Shown in pieces: positions 53,403 through 64,000 of a stretch of DNA of 64,000 nucleotides. The stretch comes from Medakamo hakoo (taxonomy: Eukaryota > Chlorophyta > Trebouxiophyceae > Coccomyxaceae), in NCBI GenBank assembly GCA_026636295.1, contig CP089450.1:62001-126000 (forward strand). The letters are read 5' to 3'. Below the pieces are notes generated by a model. It saw only the letters and a list, made by a program, of their open reading frames with translations, had not been told where the DNA came from and did not search any database. Position numbers and translations under genes: made by a program. Position 1 is the stretch's first letter, and each line of letters starts with the position of its first letter.

Positions 53403-55548
53403 ATGCCACGCTTTTGGCCGCTGCTCCTCCTGTTGGCAGCAGGCCTGCTCTTCCAGGCCAGGCCAGGCGGCGCGTACGCCGTCTTCCCACGCGGCCGCAC
53501 CCTGCTCCAGAAAGACGCCGCCGCGACCGACGAAAGCAATGCGCCGCCCGAGCCAAACAAGCGGCCGCCGCCATCCCCACCCGACGACGACCCGGCCGAC
53601 TTTCCGCCGCGGGTGGCGGAGATGCTGACCGGCTACCTGGACAACAAGGCGCTTGTGAGTTGGGGTGGGGGAGGTTGTGGGCGCGGGCCTTCTTTCGTCG
53701 GGACTTCGGGCGCCGCCGCGGACGCTCACCCCCTCCCCCTCCCCCCTCCCACCCCCCCTCCACAAACCCTGCGCTCCACGCCAGACGTCCCGCCTGCACG
53801 CCATCGCCGCCCGCTGCACGTCCGCGGCCGCCCGCACCTACACCATCGGCTCCTCCGTCCGTGGCGAACCGCTGACCGTCCTGGAGCTCACCGTCCCGCC
53901 CCCCGCCGGCGTCGACGCGGACGACCTGCCACCGCGCGCGCACGTCCAGTACACCGGCGCCCTGCACGGCGACGAGCCGACGGGGCGGCAGCTCCTGTTG
54001 GCGCTGGCCGAGTACATTTGTGCGGACGTGGAGGCCGCGGAGAGTGGTGGTGGAAGGCGCGACGGCGGGGACCGCCGGCGGCGGCGGTTGAGCCAACAGG
54101 AGGCTGCTGGAGGCGGGCGGGCTGGGGGTGGGCCCGCCGACGCGGGCGCTGACGCCGCGGACGACCTGGTCTCCCGCCACCCGGGCGCGGCCGCCCATCA
54201 GCGCCAAGACGCGCCGGAGCAGGAGCCTGCGCGTCCCCAGCCCCGCGCGGCCGCCAAGGCAAGCCGCCCTCCGGGCAGCCGCGACCTGCGCGTTGCGGCC
54301 CTCGGCGCGGCCGCCGTCACCCTCCACCTGCTGCCCGCCGCCAACCCGGACGGCTTCGCGGGCCGCCGCCGCGAAAACGCGGCCGGCATTGACTTGAACC
54401 GCGACTTTCCGGACCCGCTGGACCGGGCGGCCGAGGCGCTGGGGTTGGGCGGCACGCCCGCCCACCGGCTGCCCGCGCCGTCGGTCGAGGCCCTCGCGTC
54501 CGCCGCGCCCACAGCCGACCTCTCGCCCTCGGGCAAGGAGCAACCCGAGACCGCCGCCCTCATGGCCTGGTTGACCCGGCCCGACACGCCCTTCACCGCC
54601 GCCGCCGCCCTCCACGAAGGCGCCGTCGTCGCCAACTACCCCTGGGACGGCACGCCCGAGATGGGGACGCGGTACGCGGCCTGCCCGGACGACGCCACGT
54701 TCAAGTGGGCGGCGGCCGAGTACGCCCGGCGCTCGCCCGCCATGGTGGCCTCGGCCGAGTTCGCGTCGAGCGACGGCATCACCAACGGCGCGGCCTGGTA
54801 CCCGCTGCGCGGCGGCATGCAGGACTGGGCATACCTGGCGGGCGGCGCGCTCGAGCTTACCCTGGAGCTGTCCGACGACAAGTGGCCGCCGCCGGCGCGG
54901 CTGCCCGCCCTGGCCGCCGACAATTGGGCCAGCCTGTTGGAATGGCCGGTCTCGGTCGTGGGCGGGGGCGCGCGCGGCCGCGTCGTCCTCAGCGACGCGG
55001 GCGCGGCGCTGCCGCCCAACACGACGGTGCACCTGGTGGGCGTCCCAGGCGCGCCGCCCGTCCGCGTCTCCCGCGCCACGGGCGGGTTTGCCCGCCCCCT
55101 GGCGCCCGGCACCTGGACCCTGGCCGCGTCTGCGCCAGGCGGGTGGACGTCCCCGCCCGTCGAAGTCAGCGTGCCGTCGGCCGGCGCCGTCACGCTCTTC
55201 CTGACCCCGCCGCCGCCGGCCGCCAAGCCGGCCGCCAAGCCGCGCCCGCCGCCCACGCCCGCCCGCTCGCCCAGCGCCACCTTCGCCATCGCCGCCGCCG
55301 CCATTGCAAAGCAACGCGCTGGAGCCGAGCCGGAGAGTGGCGGCGGTGGTGGTGGCCTGGGCGCGGCCGGCGGCCCGTTTGGCCCGCACCCGACCGCGCT
55401 GCTGGCCGCGCAGTCCGCCTTTGCCGTCGGCGCGGGCCTGACGCTCGTCATCGTGGTCCGGTCCGCCGCGGCGGGCGTGGGTGGGGGTGGGCGTGCAGGC
55501 GGAGCGTACGGCGGTGCGTACGGGTCGATTGGCATGGTGCCCGTGTAG
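53403..55548 (+). CDS. Membrane-anchored M14 zinc carboxypeptidase (CPD/SOL1-like)
   Basis: Two exons (53403-53654 and 53785-55548, phase 0) encode 671 residues. M14B carboxypeptidases remove C-terminal basic residues from secreted peptides. There is a signal peptide (MPRFWPLLLLLAAGLL) and, near residue 35, a RGRTLLQKD motif. Zinc ligands are in TGALHGDEPTGRQLL (H and E) and AALHEGAVVANYPWDGTP (H). GIDLNRDFPD and GITNGAAWYPLRGGMQDWAY match the family, and the catalytic Glu is in LELTLELSDDKWPP. After a transthyretin-like domain (HLVGVPGAPPVRVSRATGGF) comes a Pro-rich linker and a C-terminal helix (ALLAAQSAFAVGAGLTLVIVV). A low-complexity insert (GGGRRDGGDRRRRRLSQQEA...) splits the catalytic domain. 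Confidence 0.92.
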
Positions 55549-55733
55549 AAAAGAAAGTAGAGGTGGTTCCCACACGTCCCCCGCACCCCACACGCCCGGC
55601 CGGGGGAAGGCACACCACGGCGCTCGCCTCTCCTCCCTCTCTCTCTCCCTTTCTCCCCTCCCACACCCGCACACGCAGAGGGGGTGGGCCCACCCCCTCA
55701 CCCCACACACACGCACGCACACGCCTCCTCCCC

Positions 55734-58665
55734 TCACGCCGCACTCCCCGCGACCAGGCCCTTTTGGCGCAGCAGCGCGTCCACGGTCGGCCCCCGCCCG
55801 CGGAAGGCTTCAAAGACGGACGCCGGGCTTGCGCCGCCGCCCAACGACAGGACGGTGTCGCGGAAGCGCAGGCCCGCCGCCCGGACCCCCGCCTCGTCGC
55901 CGGCCGCCAGCGGACCCTCGAACGCGCCAAAGGCGTCGCACGCCATGACGAGGGCGAAAGAGTAGGAGTAGTAGCCCGCACTGTACCCGCCCGCGAAGAT
56001 GTGGGAGAACGAGCACAGGAACCGGTCGTCGGGCAGGGGGGGCATGACCGTGGCGGCGGCGTCGATGGGGGCCAGGGCGCGCGAGGCGTACACGCCCTCC
56101 GGGTGGGCGTCCGGGTCGTACTTGGACGAGTGGAGGAAGAGGTCGGTCATCGCCAGGTGGACCTGGCGCAGCGTCTGGGAGCCCTCCCGGTAATTGCGGG
56201 CGGCGATCAGCTTTTTGTACAGGGCGTCCGGCAGCGCCTCGCCCGTGCGCCAGTGCTTGGCGAAGGACAGCAGGGTCGGCTTGTCGTACGCGAAGTTTTC
56301 CATGAACTGGGACGGCAGCTCGACCGCGTCCCACTCAATGCCCCGGATGCCGGACGTGAGCGTGTCGTTGCCGGTCGTCAGCATGTGCTGCAGCGCGTGC
56401 CCCATCTCGTGGAAGACGGTCTCGACGTCGCGGAAGGTCATGAGCGACGGCTGGTCGCCGACGGGCGGCGCCTGGTTGCAGACCATGAGCGCGACGGGCA
56501 GGCGGGTGCTGCCGTCGCCGCCGTCGCGTGCCGGGAGGACCCAGCGGGACACGACCTCGTTCATCCAGGCGCCCGCCCGTTTCTCGGCGGGGCGGGCGTA
56601 CGGGTCGAAGAAAAAGTAGGCGACCGTCTCGCCATTCACACCGCCTTTCTTCAGTTCGAAAAAGCGGGTGTCCGGGTGCCAGACGGGGGCTTTGCCGTCG
56701 GCGGGGACGACGTCCACGTCGAACAGGCGTTTGACGAGGCCGAAGAGGCCGTTGAGGACGTTGGGCAGGGCGAGGTAGGGGCGCAGTTCCTCATCGGACA
56801 GCTGTGTGTGTTTTGGGGTGTGGTGGAGGTGGGGCGGGGTGAGAAGGAAATTTTTTTTTTCTGTCCATCCCCCAATACAAATAACGCCCGCCCAAAGCCC
56901 ACGCTCACCTCATACTTCTCCTCGCGCACACGCTCCGCGTAGTACGCGACGTCCCAGTTCTTGAAGGCTTCGCCGGCTGGGAAGCCGTGCGCGCGGGCGT
57001 ACGCTTCCACCTCTTTCATTTCGACTTCCGCCGGCGGGCGCGACGCGGCCCGCAGCTGTTCCAGGAGGGCGCCGGCGCTCTCTTCCGTCGCCATCTTGGA
57101 GGCCATGGACAGGGCGGCAAAGGACGGGTACCCCAGCAGCGCCGCCTTCTCCTTGCGCAGCTTCAGCGTCTCGTCGATGAGCGGCTGGTTGTCGTCCTCC
57201 GTGCCAGGTGTCGACGCGCGCGTCACGTACGCGCGGTACACGTCCTCCCGCAGCGCGCGGTCCGCCGCGTGCTGCTGGACGGCGACGTAGGATGACTGGT
57301 CCAGGGTGATGAGCCAGGGCCCGGCCTCCGCGTCGGCTTTGGCCGCGTGGCCCGCTTCCGCGGCTTGCTGCGCGGCCAGGCCGCGCGCGGTGGACGGCAG
57401 GCCAGCGACGCCTTTGGGGTCGGTCACCAGCCGCGTCCACCCTTTGGTCGCGTCCAGCAAGTGGTTGGAGAAGGACGTGGACAGCTGGGACAGGCGCTGC
57501 TGGATGGCGTTGAAGCGCTCCTTTTCCGCGCCGTCCAGGCCGACGCCACCGAGCTTGAAGTCGCGCAGCTCGTTCTCGACCGCGCGTTTTTGGGGCGCGG
57601 TGAGGGACGCCCACGTCTTCGCGTCGGCTTTCAGCGCGGAGAACGCGTCGTACAGCGGGCGGGACTGCGAGATTCTCAGTCCGAACTCCACCCGCTTCGG
57701 CTGGACCTCGTCGACGGCCGCGCGCAGGTCTGGCGAGTCACGCACGGACTTCAGGTGGTCGACCGCGCCCCACACGCGGTCGAGGCGGTCGTTGATGCGC
57801 TCGTACGGCACGACGACGGTGGCCCAGGACAGGGGCGTTGTCTAGGGGGGGAAAAGAAGGGGTACATGGAAAAGGGGGGCGGTGGACGGGCGGCAGGTGA
57901 GGGGCGGGGAGAACGGGGGGTGGGGGTGAGCGCGCGGGGCCACAGCCCCCCAGCCGACTCTCCCGCGTTGCGCTCACCTTGGACGACAGCGACGCCTCCA
58001 GCGCGTCCAGCTCGGCGGACAGGTCCGCCAACAGGGACTGCATGCCGGGGACGACGTGCTCGGGCTTGATGCGGTCGTAGGCGGGGAAGGGACCGTCCTG
58101 TTGTGGTTGTGTCCCGGAGGCACACAGAGGGGGCAGGTTGAGAGGGGGTCCACGCGCGCAGGGCCTGTGCTGCGCAGGGTGAAGCTGCCCTTGACCCCGT
58201 ACGCACGCGCGCCCTGCCCACCCCTCGCCACTCATGCCTGCCTCATCCCCGTGGCGCGCAGGCGTCTCAACTTGCGATCCGAGGGTCGCGCCTGGTGTGC
58301 GGACGCCGCCCAGCCCTCGCCGTTTTGATGCATGCGCCCTGCGCGCCGAACACACGCACAAACAAGAAAAAAAAAAACTCGTGCCTTACCTCGAGCAACG
58401 GGTTGTGCGCGCACTCGCCCGCGGCCTGGCATTCCGGCGCGGCGGTGCCCATGGTGGACGGCGTCGAGGAGGAACCGGCGGCGGCGGCAGCGGACACGCC
58501 GCGGGCTGGGATGAGGGCCGCTAACGCAGCGAGGCGGAGCACGGCCGTGGACGCGGCGCGCTGCTGGTGGACGGGCGCGGCCAGGAGCGAGCGGCGAGAG
58601 GAAGAGGAAGTCGCGCGAGTCGCGGAGACACGGGCGAGCGCCGACCGGGCGGCGCGGGCGGCCAT
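55734..58665 (-). CDS. Organellar oligopeptidase A, M3 metallopeptidase
   Basis: Four exons (58665-58390, 58097-57978, 57841-56909 and 56801-55734), all phase 0, encode 798 residues. Plant homologues (TOP1/TOP2, also called OOP-like) degrade targeting peptides and short peptides in chloroplasts and mitochondria. The first 70 residues (MAARAARSALARVSATRATS...) look like a dual-targeting presequence. Exon 2 has YDRIKPEHVVPGMQSLLAD. Exon 3 begins TTPLSWATVVVPYERINDRL. The zinc site is FHEMGHALQHML (HExxH, near 56400), with a downstream Glu in RGIEWDAVELPSQFMENFAY. The C-terminal HIFAGGYSAGYYSYSFALV is a family hallmark. Each intron is 83-450 nt with GTGAG or GTAAG donors. Divergent from the NAIP-like gene, 154 bp apart. 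Confidence 0.95.
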
Positions 58666-58819
58666 AAGGCGGGGGTGGGGGACGGGGAGCGGCTTTTCTC
58701 TCGCAGAGCGAAACGCGCGTCTGTTTTGGGTGTCACACTTGCGCAAAAAAAACGCCTCACCACCCAATCGCTCGCGCCCTACGTAACGCCCTCGCCTGCC
58801 CACGCTCGCGACACCGCCC

Positions 58820-59769
58820 ATGGCCCTGGACACCCACACCGGCGGCCTGGTGGAGGAGGTCCTCCTGCCGCGCGAGGTGATGCGTGGCGGAGGGAGCGGG
58901 CGCGGCGCACAGCGGCGCGCGCGCGACCGAACGCGCCGAACGCGCCGCGCGCGCTCACCCTCCCCCTTCCCACCCCACGCACGCACGCACACACACACAC
59001 ACAGGTCGACGCCGCCCTGCCCTCCGACCCGTACGAACAACTGCAACTGGCCCACCGCATCGCCACGCACGCCTTTTCGGCCAAGGCCGCCGGCCTGGCC
59101 TCGGAAGTCGCGCGCCTGCGTTCCGCGCTCGCGGCCCGCGACGAGCGCGCGGCGGGGCTGGAAGCCCGCGTCGCCGCCCTCCGCCTGGACGTCCGCGACG
59201 CGGAAGACCGGGCGCGCGCGCACGCTGAAGCCGGCGCCCGCCTGCGCGCCGACAACGAGGCCCTGGGCGGCGAGGTGCGGCGCCTGCGCGCGGAGGTCTC
59301 GCGCGCCGAAGGCCTGCGCCGCGCCATGCTGCGGTCCCTGCAGCCGGGCGCGACGGCGGCGGACGTCGACGGGGCGGGCGCGGGCGCGGCGGCGGCGTTG
59401 GAAGGCGGTGCGTCCTACCGGGCGGCAGCGGCGGCGGCGCCCGCCCGCACGCCCGAGCCCGTGCCGCTCGCTGCCTGGACGCCGCGAGCCGCGGCCGCTG
59501 CGCCCGCCTCCCCGCCCAAGGCCGCTGCCGTCCCCGCCGCCGGTCCGGCCACGGACGGCAAGGCCTTCTTCCGTGCCGCCCGCGCCCGCCTGGACGGGCC
59601 CGCCTTTGACGGCGTCATGGCGGCCGTGCGGTCGCTCAACGCGGGGCGCCTGACGCGCGCGGGCGCGGCCGCGGAGGCCGGGGCGGTGCTGAAAGCCGCG
59701 GGCGCGGCGGACTTGGCGGCCGCGTTTGACGCCCTGCTGGCCCAGCACTTGCCGGACGACGATGAGTGA
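58820..59769 (+). CDS. At4g15545/NAIP-like coiled-coil protein
   Basis: Two exons (58820-58876 and 59005-59769, phase 0) encode 273 residues. Plant relatives (At4g15545 group, named NAIP for interaction with NAI2 at ER bodies) are coiled-coil proteins of uncertain molecular role. Visible: LPSDPYEQLQLAHRIATHAF, a long coiled coil (LRSALAARDERAAGLEARVA...), SRAEGLRRAMLRSLQ, a Pro/Ala-rich linker, and the conserved C-terminal block DGKAFFRAARARL...FDGVMAAVRSLNAGRLTRAG. It ends AQHLPDDDE. The 128-nt intron ends in a CA repeat. Start ATG at 58820 gives MALDTHTGGLVEEVLLPRE. I am confident of the family, less of the function. Confidence 0.85.
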
Positions 59770-59992
59770 GGGGTGGGTGGGTGGTAACCGGGGGCGGCGC
59801 GGCTTTGTTCCCCTTTTTTCTTTTTGGTCGCGTGTTATGAAAAAAGCCGCAGAGGGCGGGCCTGTTTACAATCACGCGCGCACGCACGCGCACGCCTCCG
59901 CCCCCCTGTCCACCCTCAAGAATGCAAAAGAAACCCTTGCTCAGAAGGAACAAGGCGCCGCCGGCGCGCTGTTCCCTGCCCCCCAACACACG

Positions 59993-60041
<49 letters not shown>

Positions 60042-60070
60042 GGGCGCACCTCGGCCTGCCCCAGCGCTCT
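59770..60070. other. Convergent 3' flanks with (CA)n tract
   Basis: Between the stop of the NAIP-like gene and the stop of the secreted-protein gene. Apart from the (CA)n run annotated separately, I see no gene. Confidence 0.5.
59997..60038. repeat. (CA)n dinucleotide microsatellite
   Basis: About 20 CA units on the plus strand, in the convergent 3' flank of two genes. Confidence 0.95.
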
Positions 60071-60960
60071 CTACGGCTGCGTGGGACCAGCCTCGGCTTT
60101 CGGCGCGCCGTGGCCGTGCGGCGACCGCGGCGCCACATCGCGCGGCGCCTTTTCGTGGCGGGGCGCCCGCGCGGGCGGGGCTTTGATGCCCAACGCGCCC
60201 CGGGCCGCGGCCAGCTGCTCGCGGTCGACCGCAAACTGCAGGGCGGGCAGGGCGGGCAGGCCCAGGGACGGCACCGCGCCGAAGGCGGGCAGCTTGACGA
60301 CCCGGCCGGCCGCGGGGGCAGTGCTCCCGTCCGCGTTGGACGGCGCGGGCGCGGGCGCCAGCAGGGCGGAGGCCAGGACGTTGGCGGCGACGGCGGCCGC
60401 GCGGCGCGGGCCCGTGGTCGCCGCGGCCGTCCCCCCAGGCGCGGCGGACTCGGCCGGGCCGGAGCCGACGGGCTGGTACGCGGCCGTCGGCTGGACAAAG
60501 CCGGTGCCGCCCGGCGGGTCGGGGACGGGGTTGCCCGCGGCGATGGCGGCCAGGGCGGACGGCTGCTGCGCGTCCTGGAGCAGGCGGCGCGGGGCGGCGG
60601 CGGCGGTGCTGGGGGTGGGTGGTGGTGGGTCGTGGGGGAGCGAGTGAGAGGGGAGCGCGCGCGCGCGCGCGCGCGACCAATGCAAAACAAACGCCCGCCG
60701 TCGCGCGCACACCATCCCCAGCCCCAAAGTCGGCCTGCGACTGCAAGTCGTGCATCTTTCGTAGCCTGTGACCGACGCGTGCCCCGGCCCAACGCCTCTC
60801 CACAGAGCCCCGCCCGCGAAACCTCGGAGCAGGCATCTGCACAACCGCCGCCGGGGCCGTTCCAACGTCGCCCGCGCGCCCCTCACGCCCAGACCCACCC
60901 TGCAACCCAAACTCACCCGGCGCAGGCGGCCAGCAGGAACAGAGATTTGACGTTGACCAT
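60071..60960 (-). CDS. Ala/Pro-rich secreted protein with RRLLQ motif
   Basis: Two exons (60960-60917 and 60608-60071, phase 2) encode 193 residues. Exon 1 is the signal peptide start MVNVKSLFLLAACAG; exon 2 continues TAAAAPRRLLQDAQQPSALA. The RRLLQ motif just after the cleavage region recurs in many chlorophyte secreted proteins (from memory). The remainder is Ala/Pro/Gly-rich, with LPAFGAVPSLGLPALPALQF, and a basic His-containing tail (RHEKAPRDVAPRSPHGHGAP). No enzyme domain is visible. Function unknown; a wall or extracellular-matrix role is only a guess. The intron of 308 nt has GG|GTGAGT and CCCCCAG|C ends and contains a (GC)n tract near 60656-60674. Confidence 0.7.
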
Positions 60961-61302
60961 GCTGTGTCTGCGTTGAGTGGGCGCGTTTTCCTATGCGTGC
61001 GCGGGCAGGGGGGAGGGCGTGAGGCGCATGCGTTCTAGCCACCTTCCTGCGGGGGGCCGGGCGCGGCCCAGGCACGCCACGGCGAGGCTCAGGCGCCCTC
61101 ATTCAAGGACAAGTCAATGCCCTCGCAAGCGTGGGAGCGACGACGCGTTGATACATGGAGGATTGACCCGCACCTTGAAACAGGGGATGTGTGTGTGTGT
61201 GTGCTGCGCGCGCGCGCTCCGTGCCTCGTTTCGCGTTTCCTTTTCCGGCCACAAAAAAATGACGCACCCCCCTCCCCCTTCCACCCCCAAAACACGCTCT
61301 CT
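60961..61302. other. Intergenic region
   Basis: The 5' flank of the 193-residue secreted protein and 3' flank of the next one. It contains a (GT)n stretch near 61191-61201. No gene seen. Confidence 0.5.
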
Positions 61303-63052
61303 TCACCCCGCCGGCGCGCCAGGAATGGCGGGCTGGTCCCCACTTGCAGCAGACGACGACGTCATGCCCGCCGCGCCCCCCTTCCCCGCGCCGCCGGGGT
61401 TGGTCCAAATCAGGTCGCCCTTTGGGTTCAGGGCCGCGAGCGACAGCTGGTCGGGCGAGGGCAGGGGGAGGGCGGGCAGCGCCACGACGCCCGCCGCGCT
61501 CGGGATTCTAATGGCTGGCAGCGACGGCGTGGCGGTCGCACCACCACCCGCGGCGGACAGCGCCGGCGGCGCGGCGAAACTGATCACGCCCCGGATGGGC
61601 GCGTCGCCGAGCGCAGGCGCCAGGGACGGCGCAAACGCGGCGACGCCGGCCGCGCCGGCCGCCGACAGCGAGTTGAGGGCGGCGGCGGCGGAGGCGGCCG
61701 CACCGGGCGGGCCCGCCGGCGGGCGCGGCGGCGCGCGCGGCGTCGGCCGCGGCGCCGTCGCCGGGTTGGGCAGGGAGGAGGCGGGCGGCAGCGCCGGCGG
61801 GCGGGGGAGGGCCGGCAGCGGCGGCAGCTCGAGCAGCGTCGGCTGCTTGGCGGGGGCGGGGGCGGCGGCGGACGCGGGGTCAGCCAGCAGCCGGCGCCGG
61901 CCAAATGCATCCGTGCTCATCTTGGTCTGGGTGACGGAGGAGGCGGTCGACGCGGCGCCGGCCGCCGTCATCGTGCCCGCAGCCGGCAGGGGAGGGAGCG
62001 GCGCGGACGCAGAGGCCGCTGGCGCGGCAGCGCCAGCGCCGCCCGCAGCCACCGGCGTGCCGTCCGCGCCCACAGCCGGCGCATTTTCCCAGCCCGCCGC
62101 TTTGTCCAGATCGCCCTGGAACAGGGCGTTGAGGCGGGACGCGACGGCCGCGCCCGCGGCCTGGCCGTTGGTGCCGGCCGGCGCGGCCGGCGGCGGCGGC
62201 GGCGAAGGCAGCACGCCCTGCAAGAACGACGTCGCCCGCTCCAGCGTGGGCGTGAACGCTTTGACGAGCGTGGCCGCGGCCGCCGCGGCTTGGGGTGGGA
62301 CGGGCGCCGACCCGGCCGAGAAGGTGGCGGCCGCGGTGGGGGAGCCGACGGAGAACTGGCCGGCCGGGCCGGGCGCGGTCTGGAACACGCCCGGGGTGGT
62401 GGCCGCGCCGGCCGTCGCGCCGCCGCCCGCGCCGCCGCCGGCCGCGCCGGCCGCGCTGGCATTCGCGGCGACCGCCGGCAAATTCTCCAGGAACGTTTTC
62501 ATGGTCTGCACGGTCTGCAGCGTCTGCGTCAACGCGCCGACGTCGTTGGGCGACAGGCGCAGGGCCGACTTGTTGAAGCCGGGCGTGCCCGCGGACGCGA
62601 AGCCCGCCGGCGCGACGGCTTCGGCGGCGGCCTTCACTTTCGGTAAAGCGGCCGTCGCTGCTTCGCCCGCCGCAGAGGCTAGGCGGGCGGCATAGGAGGC
62701 GTCCAGTTGCGGGAGCGGGAGGGAGGGGCGGGAGTCGGCCCGGAGGGCGCTGGTGTTTTGGAGGGGCGGGGTCGTCGTGTTTTTTTTTTCGGCGTCAAGG
62801 TGTCGTGGCCAGCGCGCGGGCGCGCACCGGGCCGGGCAGGGGGAGGGAGGCGCCAGACCTCCTCCCTCTCTTATCACACTCCTCCTCACCGTGCTTGGAC
62901 GCCCGTGGATGGCCCGACCACAGCCCAGAGGGCGACCAGGGCGAGGGTGGCCTGCTTTTGGGAGAGGAGGAGTGAGTTGCGACGGGCATGCGCGGAGCCG
63001 CGGCGCACTGCTTCACCACCGCCCCGCCGGTTCGGCGGGGCGGTAGAGCCAT
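61303..63052 (-). CDS. Second Ala/Pro-rich secreted protein
   Basis: The long exon (62749-61303) encodes about 482 Ala/Gly/Pro-rich residues, starting ALRADSRPSLPLPQLDASYA and ending AIPGAPAG. An exon at 62951-62890 (phase 2 joint) supplies a hydrophobic signal sequence, ATLALVALWAVVGPSTGVQA. A tentative first exon (63052-63020, MALPPRRTGGA) joins in phase 0 through GCG|GTGGTG and AAAAGCAG, but this start is weakly supported. Inside are a helical stretch (ALTQTLQTVQTMKTFLENLP) and an internal RRRLLADPASAA motif like the one after the signal peptide of its neighbour. No enzyme domain seen. Probably extracellular; family unknown. Confidence 0.55.
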
Positions 63053-64000
63053 CCGTTCGAATATATTTTCGTCTATCGAACGCAGATAGTCCTTGTCTCT
63101 AGGCAGAGACCAAAATCACTGTAATACCGGCCTTCCTCGTGAGACGGCGGCGGTTTTTCGGTCGGGAGCTGTCGCCGCCGCGCCAAATTCCCCGCGGCGC
63201 GCAAAAAGAAAAAACGCACCCGGAACAGCATTTGTGGAGAGCTTTGTGCGTGTGTGAGCGGAAGACAGGACTGGGTTGGGCTAGGTTCTTGGACGAGGAC
63301 AACGTGGGTGGACGGATGGGGAGGAGTGAGGGAGGGGCGGCGGCGGCGGAAAAGCGAGACCACGGCGCGCGGCCGCTATGGCTCCCAGCCGGCGGGCAGC
63401 TGCCCGGGCGTCTGCGTCATCGGCCGCGGGCGCCCGATTCTCCGAGGCCACGCGCGGTATGAAGCAGACCGCGTCCAGCTCTGTGAGAGCGGGGCCGGGC
63501 GGGCTCTCCATTTCCTCTTCCGTACCTGCGTCACCAGCGGGAGGGGAAGGGAGGAGTGGAGCGTGGGTCGGGGTGCTCGGCCCCCCGCTGCTCCAGGTCA
63601 TTCACACTCGCTCCACACACGAAGACCAGAGAGGAAAAGTCGGCCGCAAGCCGCTCGAGGCCCGCGCTCAGGCTTGCTCACATCTCCTACCTGCGCGGTG
63701 AGTGGGCTGGCTCGTACACCACCCTGGCCAGCGGCGCGGAAAACTTGGACGGGTGTAGGTGTCGGACGGGGCGAGTTTTTTTTTCTCGCGGCGAGAAAAA
63801 AAACCACTCGGCCCGCCGCTCTCCTTTTGCCGGTGTCGGCGCGGCCGTCGGGCCCGTCCGTGCCCACGAAACTGGCGCGACACGCGACGAGTAGATCCAC
63901 CTCCATGCTCTGATGGCCACGCACAACCTCACTCCCCCCACTTTCCCTTACCACACGCAGCGACAACAGAAAAAAAAACGCATTAGAAACGATCCCTTAG
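63053..64000. other. Window edge without a resolved gene
   Basis: An AT-richer island (63061-63130) holds two small hairpins. Further right, minus-strand frames with coding-like stretches (LERLAADFSSLVFVCGASVN near 63655-63596; ALTELDAVCFIPRVASENRA near 63510-63430) may be exons of a gene whose other parts lie outside or in unresolved phase. I could not connect them. Confidence 0.4.

Noticed and set aside
51694-55737. A 1,347-codon minus-strand frame opposite UGGT and the carboxypeptidase
   Set aside because: No recognisable domain; the plus strand carries two well-conserved proteins here, so this is a shadow frame.

Overview
The window is a gene-dense, extremely GC-rich piece of a eukaryotic nuclear genome, most likely from a green alga (Chlorophyta). 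Genes carry short spliceosomal introns with GTGAG-type donors and CACACAG or CCACAG acceptors. Several proteins have organelle targeting sequences (a DUF4079 thylakoid-type protein, a YlmG/YGGT protein, a CtpA-type peptidase, tryptophan synthase beta, an M3 oligopeptidase). Plant-lineage families are present (an At4g15545/NAIP-like protein, MBD9-like chromatin domains, a glycolate-oxidase-like enzyme ending in SRL). Secreted proteins carry the R-R-L-L-Q type motif after the signal peptide, which I associate from memory with chlorophyte and trebouxiophyte algae. I cannot name the species.

Layout. 1-5 kb: an intergenic stretch, a mitochondrial-carrier-family gene, and a small three-exon membrane-protein gene that no long open frame reveals. 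5-11 kb: adjacent same-strand reading frames that together carry MBD, FYRN, FYRC, DDT, bromodomain-like, PHD and WHIM segments, probably one MBD9-like gene. 11-12.4 kb: a long non-coding interval holding a box C/D snoRNA I recognise as the SNORD38 (yeast snR61) family, apparently intronic. 12.4-19.9 kb: pICln, a DUF4079 protein, a SAMHD1-like dNTPase, a YGGT protein and a glycolate-oxidase-like enzyme. 20-26.6 kb: organellar-type aspartyl-tRNA synthetase, an ER DnaJ ending in KDEL, and cytosolic-type lysyl-tRNA synthetase. 26.7-39.3 kb: PRMT7, a CtpA-type peptidase, a NOL11-like nucleolar protein, a four-helix membrane protein, long-form tRNase Z, a small coiled-coil protein and tryptophan synthase beta. 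39.5-59.8 kb: DHX37/Dhr1 helicase, Integrator subunit 2, UGGT, a membrane-anchored M14 carboxypeptidase, organellar oligopeptidase A and a NAIP-like coiled-coil protein. 60-64 kb: two Ala/Pro-rich secreted proteins and an unresolved end.

How the genes relate. There is no operon and no obvious single pathway. Genes alternate in strand with very short gaps, giving many head-to-head pairs (for example pICln/DUF4079, 83 bp apart; PRMT7/CtpA, 136 bp apart) and close convergent pairs. Several products share themes: rRNA processing and modification (NOL11-like, DHX37, the C/D snoRNA), tRNA maturation and charging (tRNase Z, AspRS, LysRS), ER protein folding (DnaJ-KDEL, UGGT), chromatin (MBD9-like) and snRNA processing or methylosome (INTS2, pICln). 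I see no transposons, CRISPR arrays, rRNA genes, tRNA genes or virus-derived elements. GC richness makes nearly every frame open, so most long alternative frames are meaningless; gene calls here rest on conserved motifs plus splice-phase consistency.
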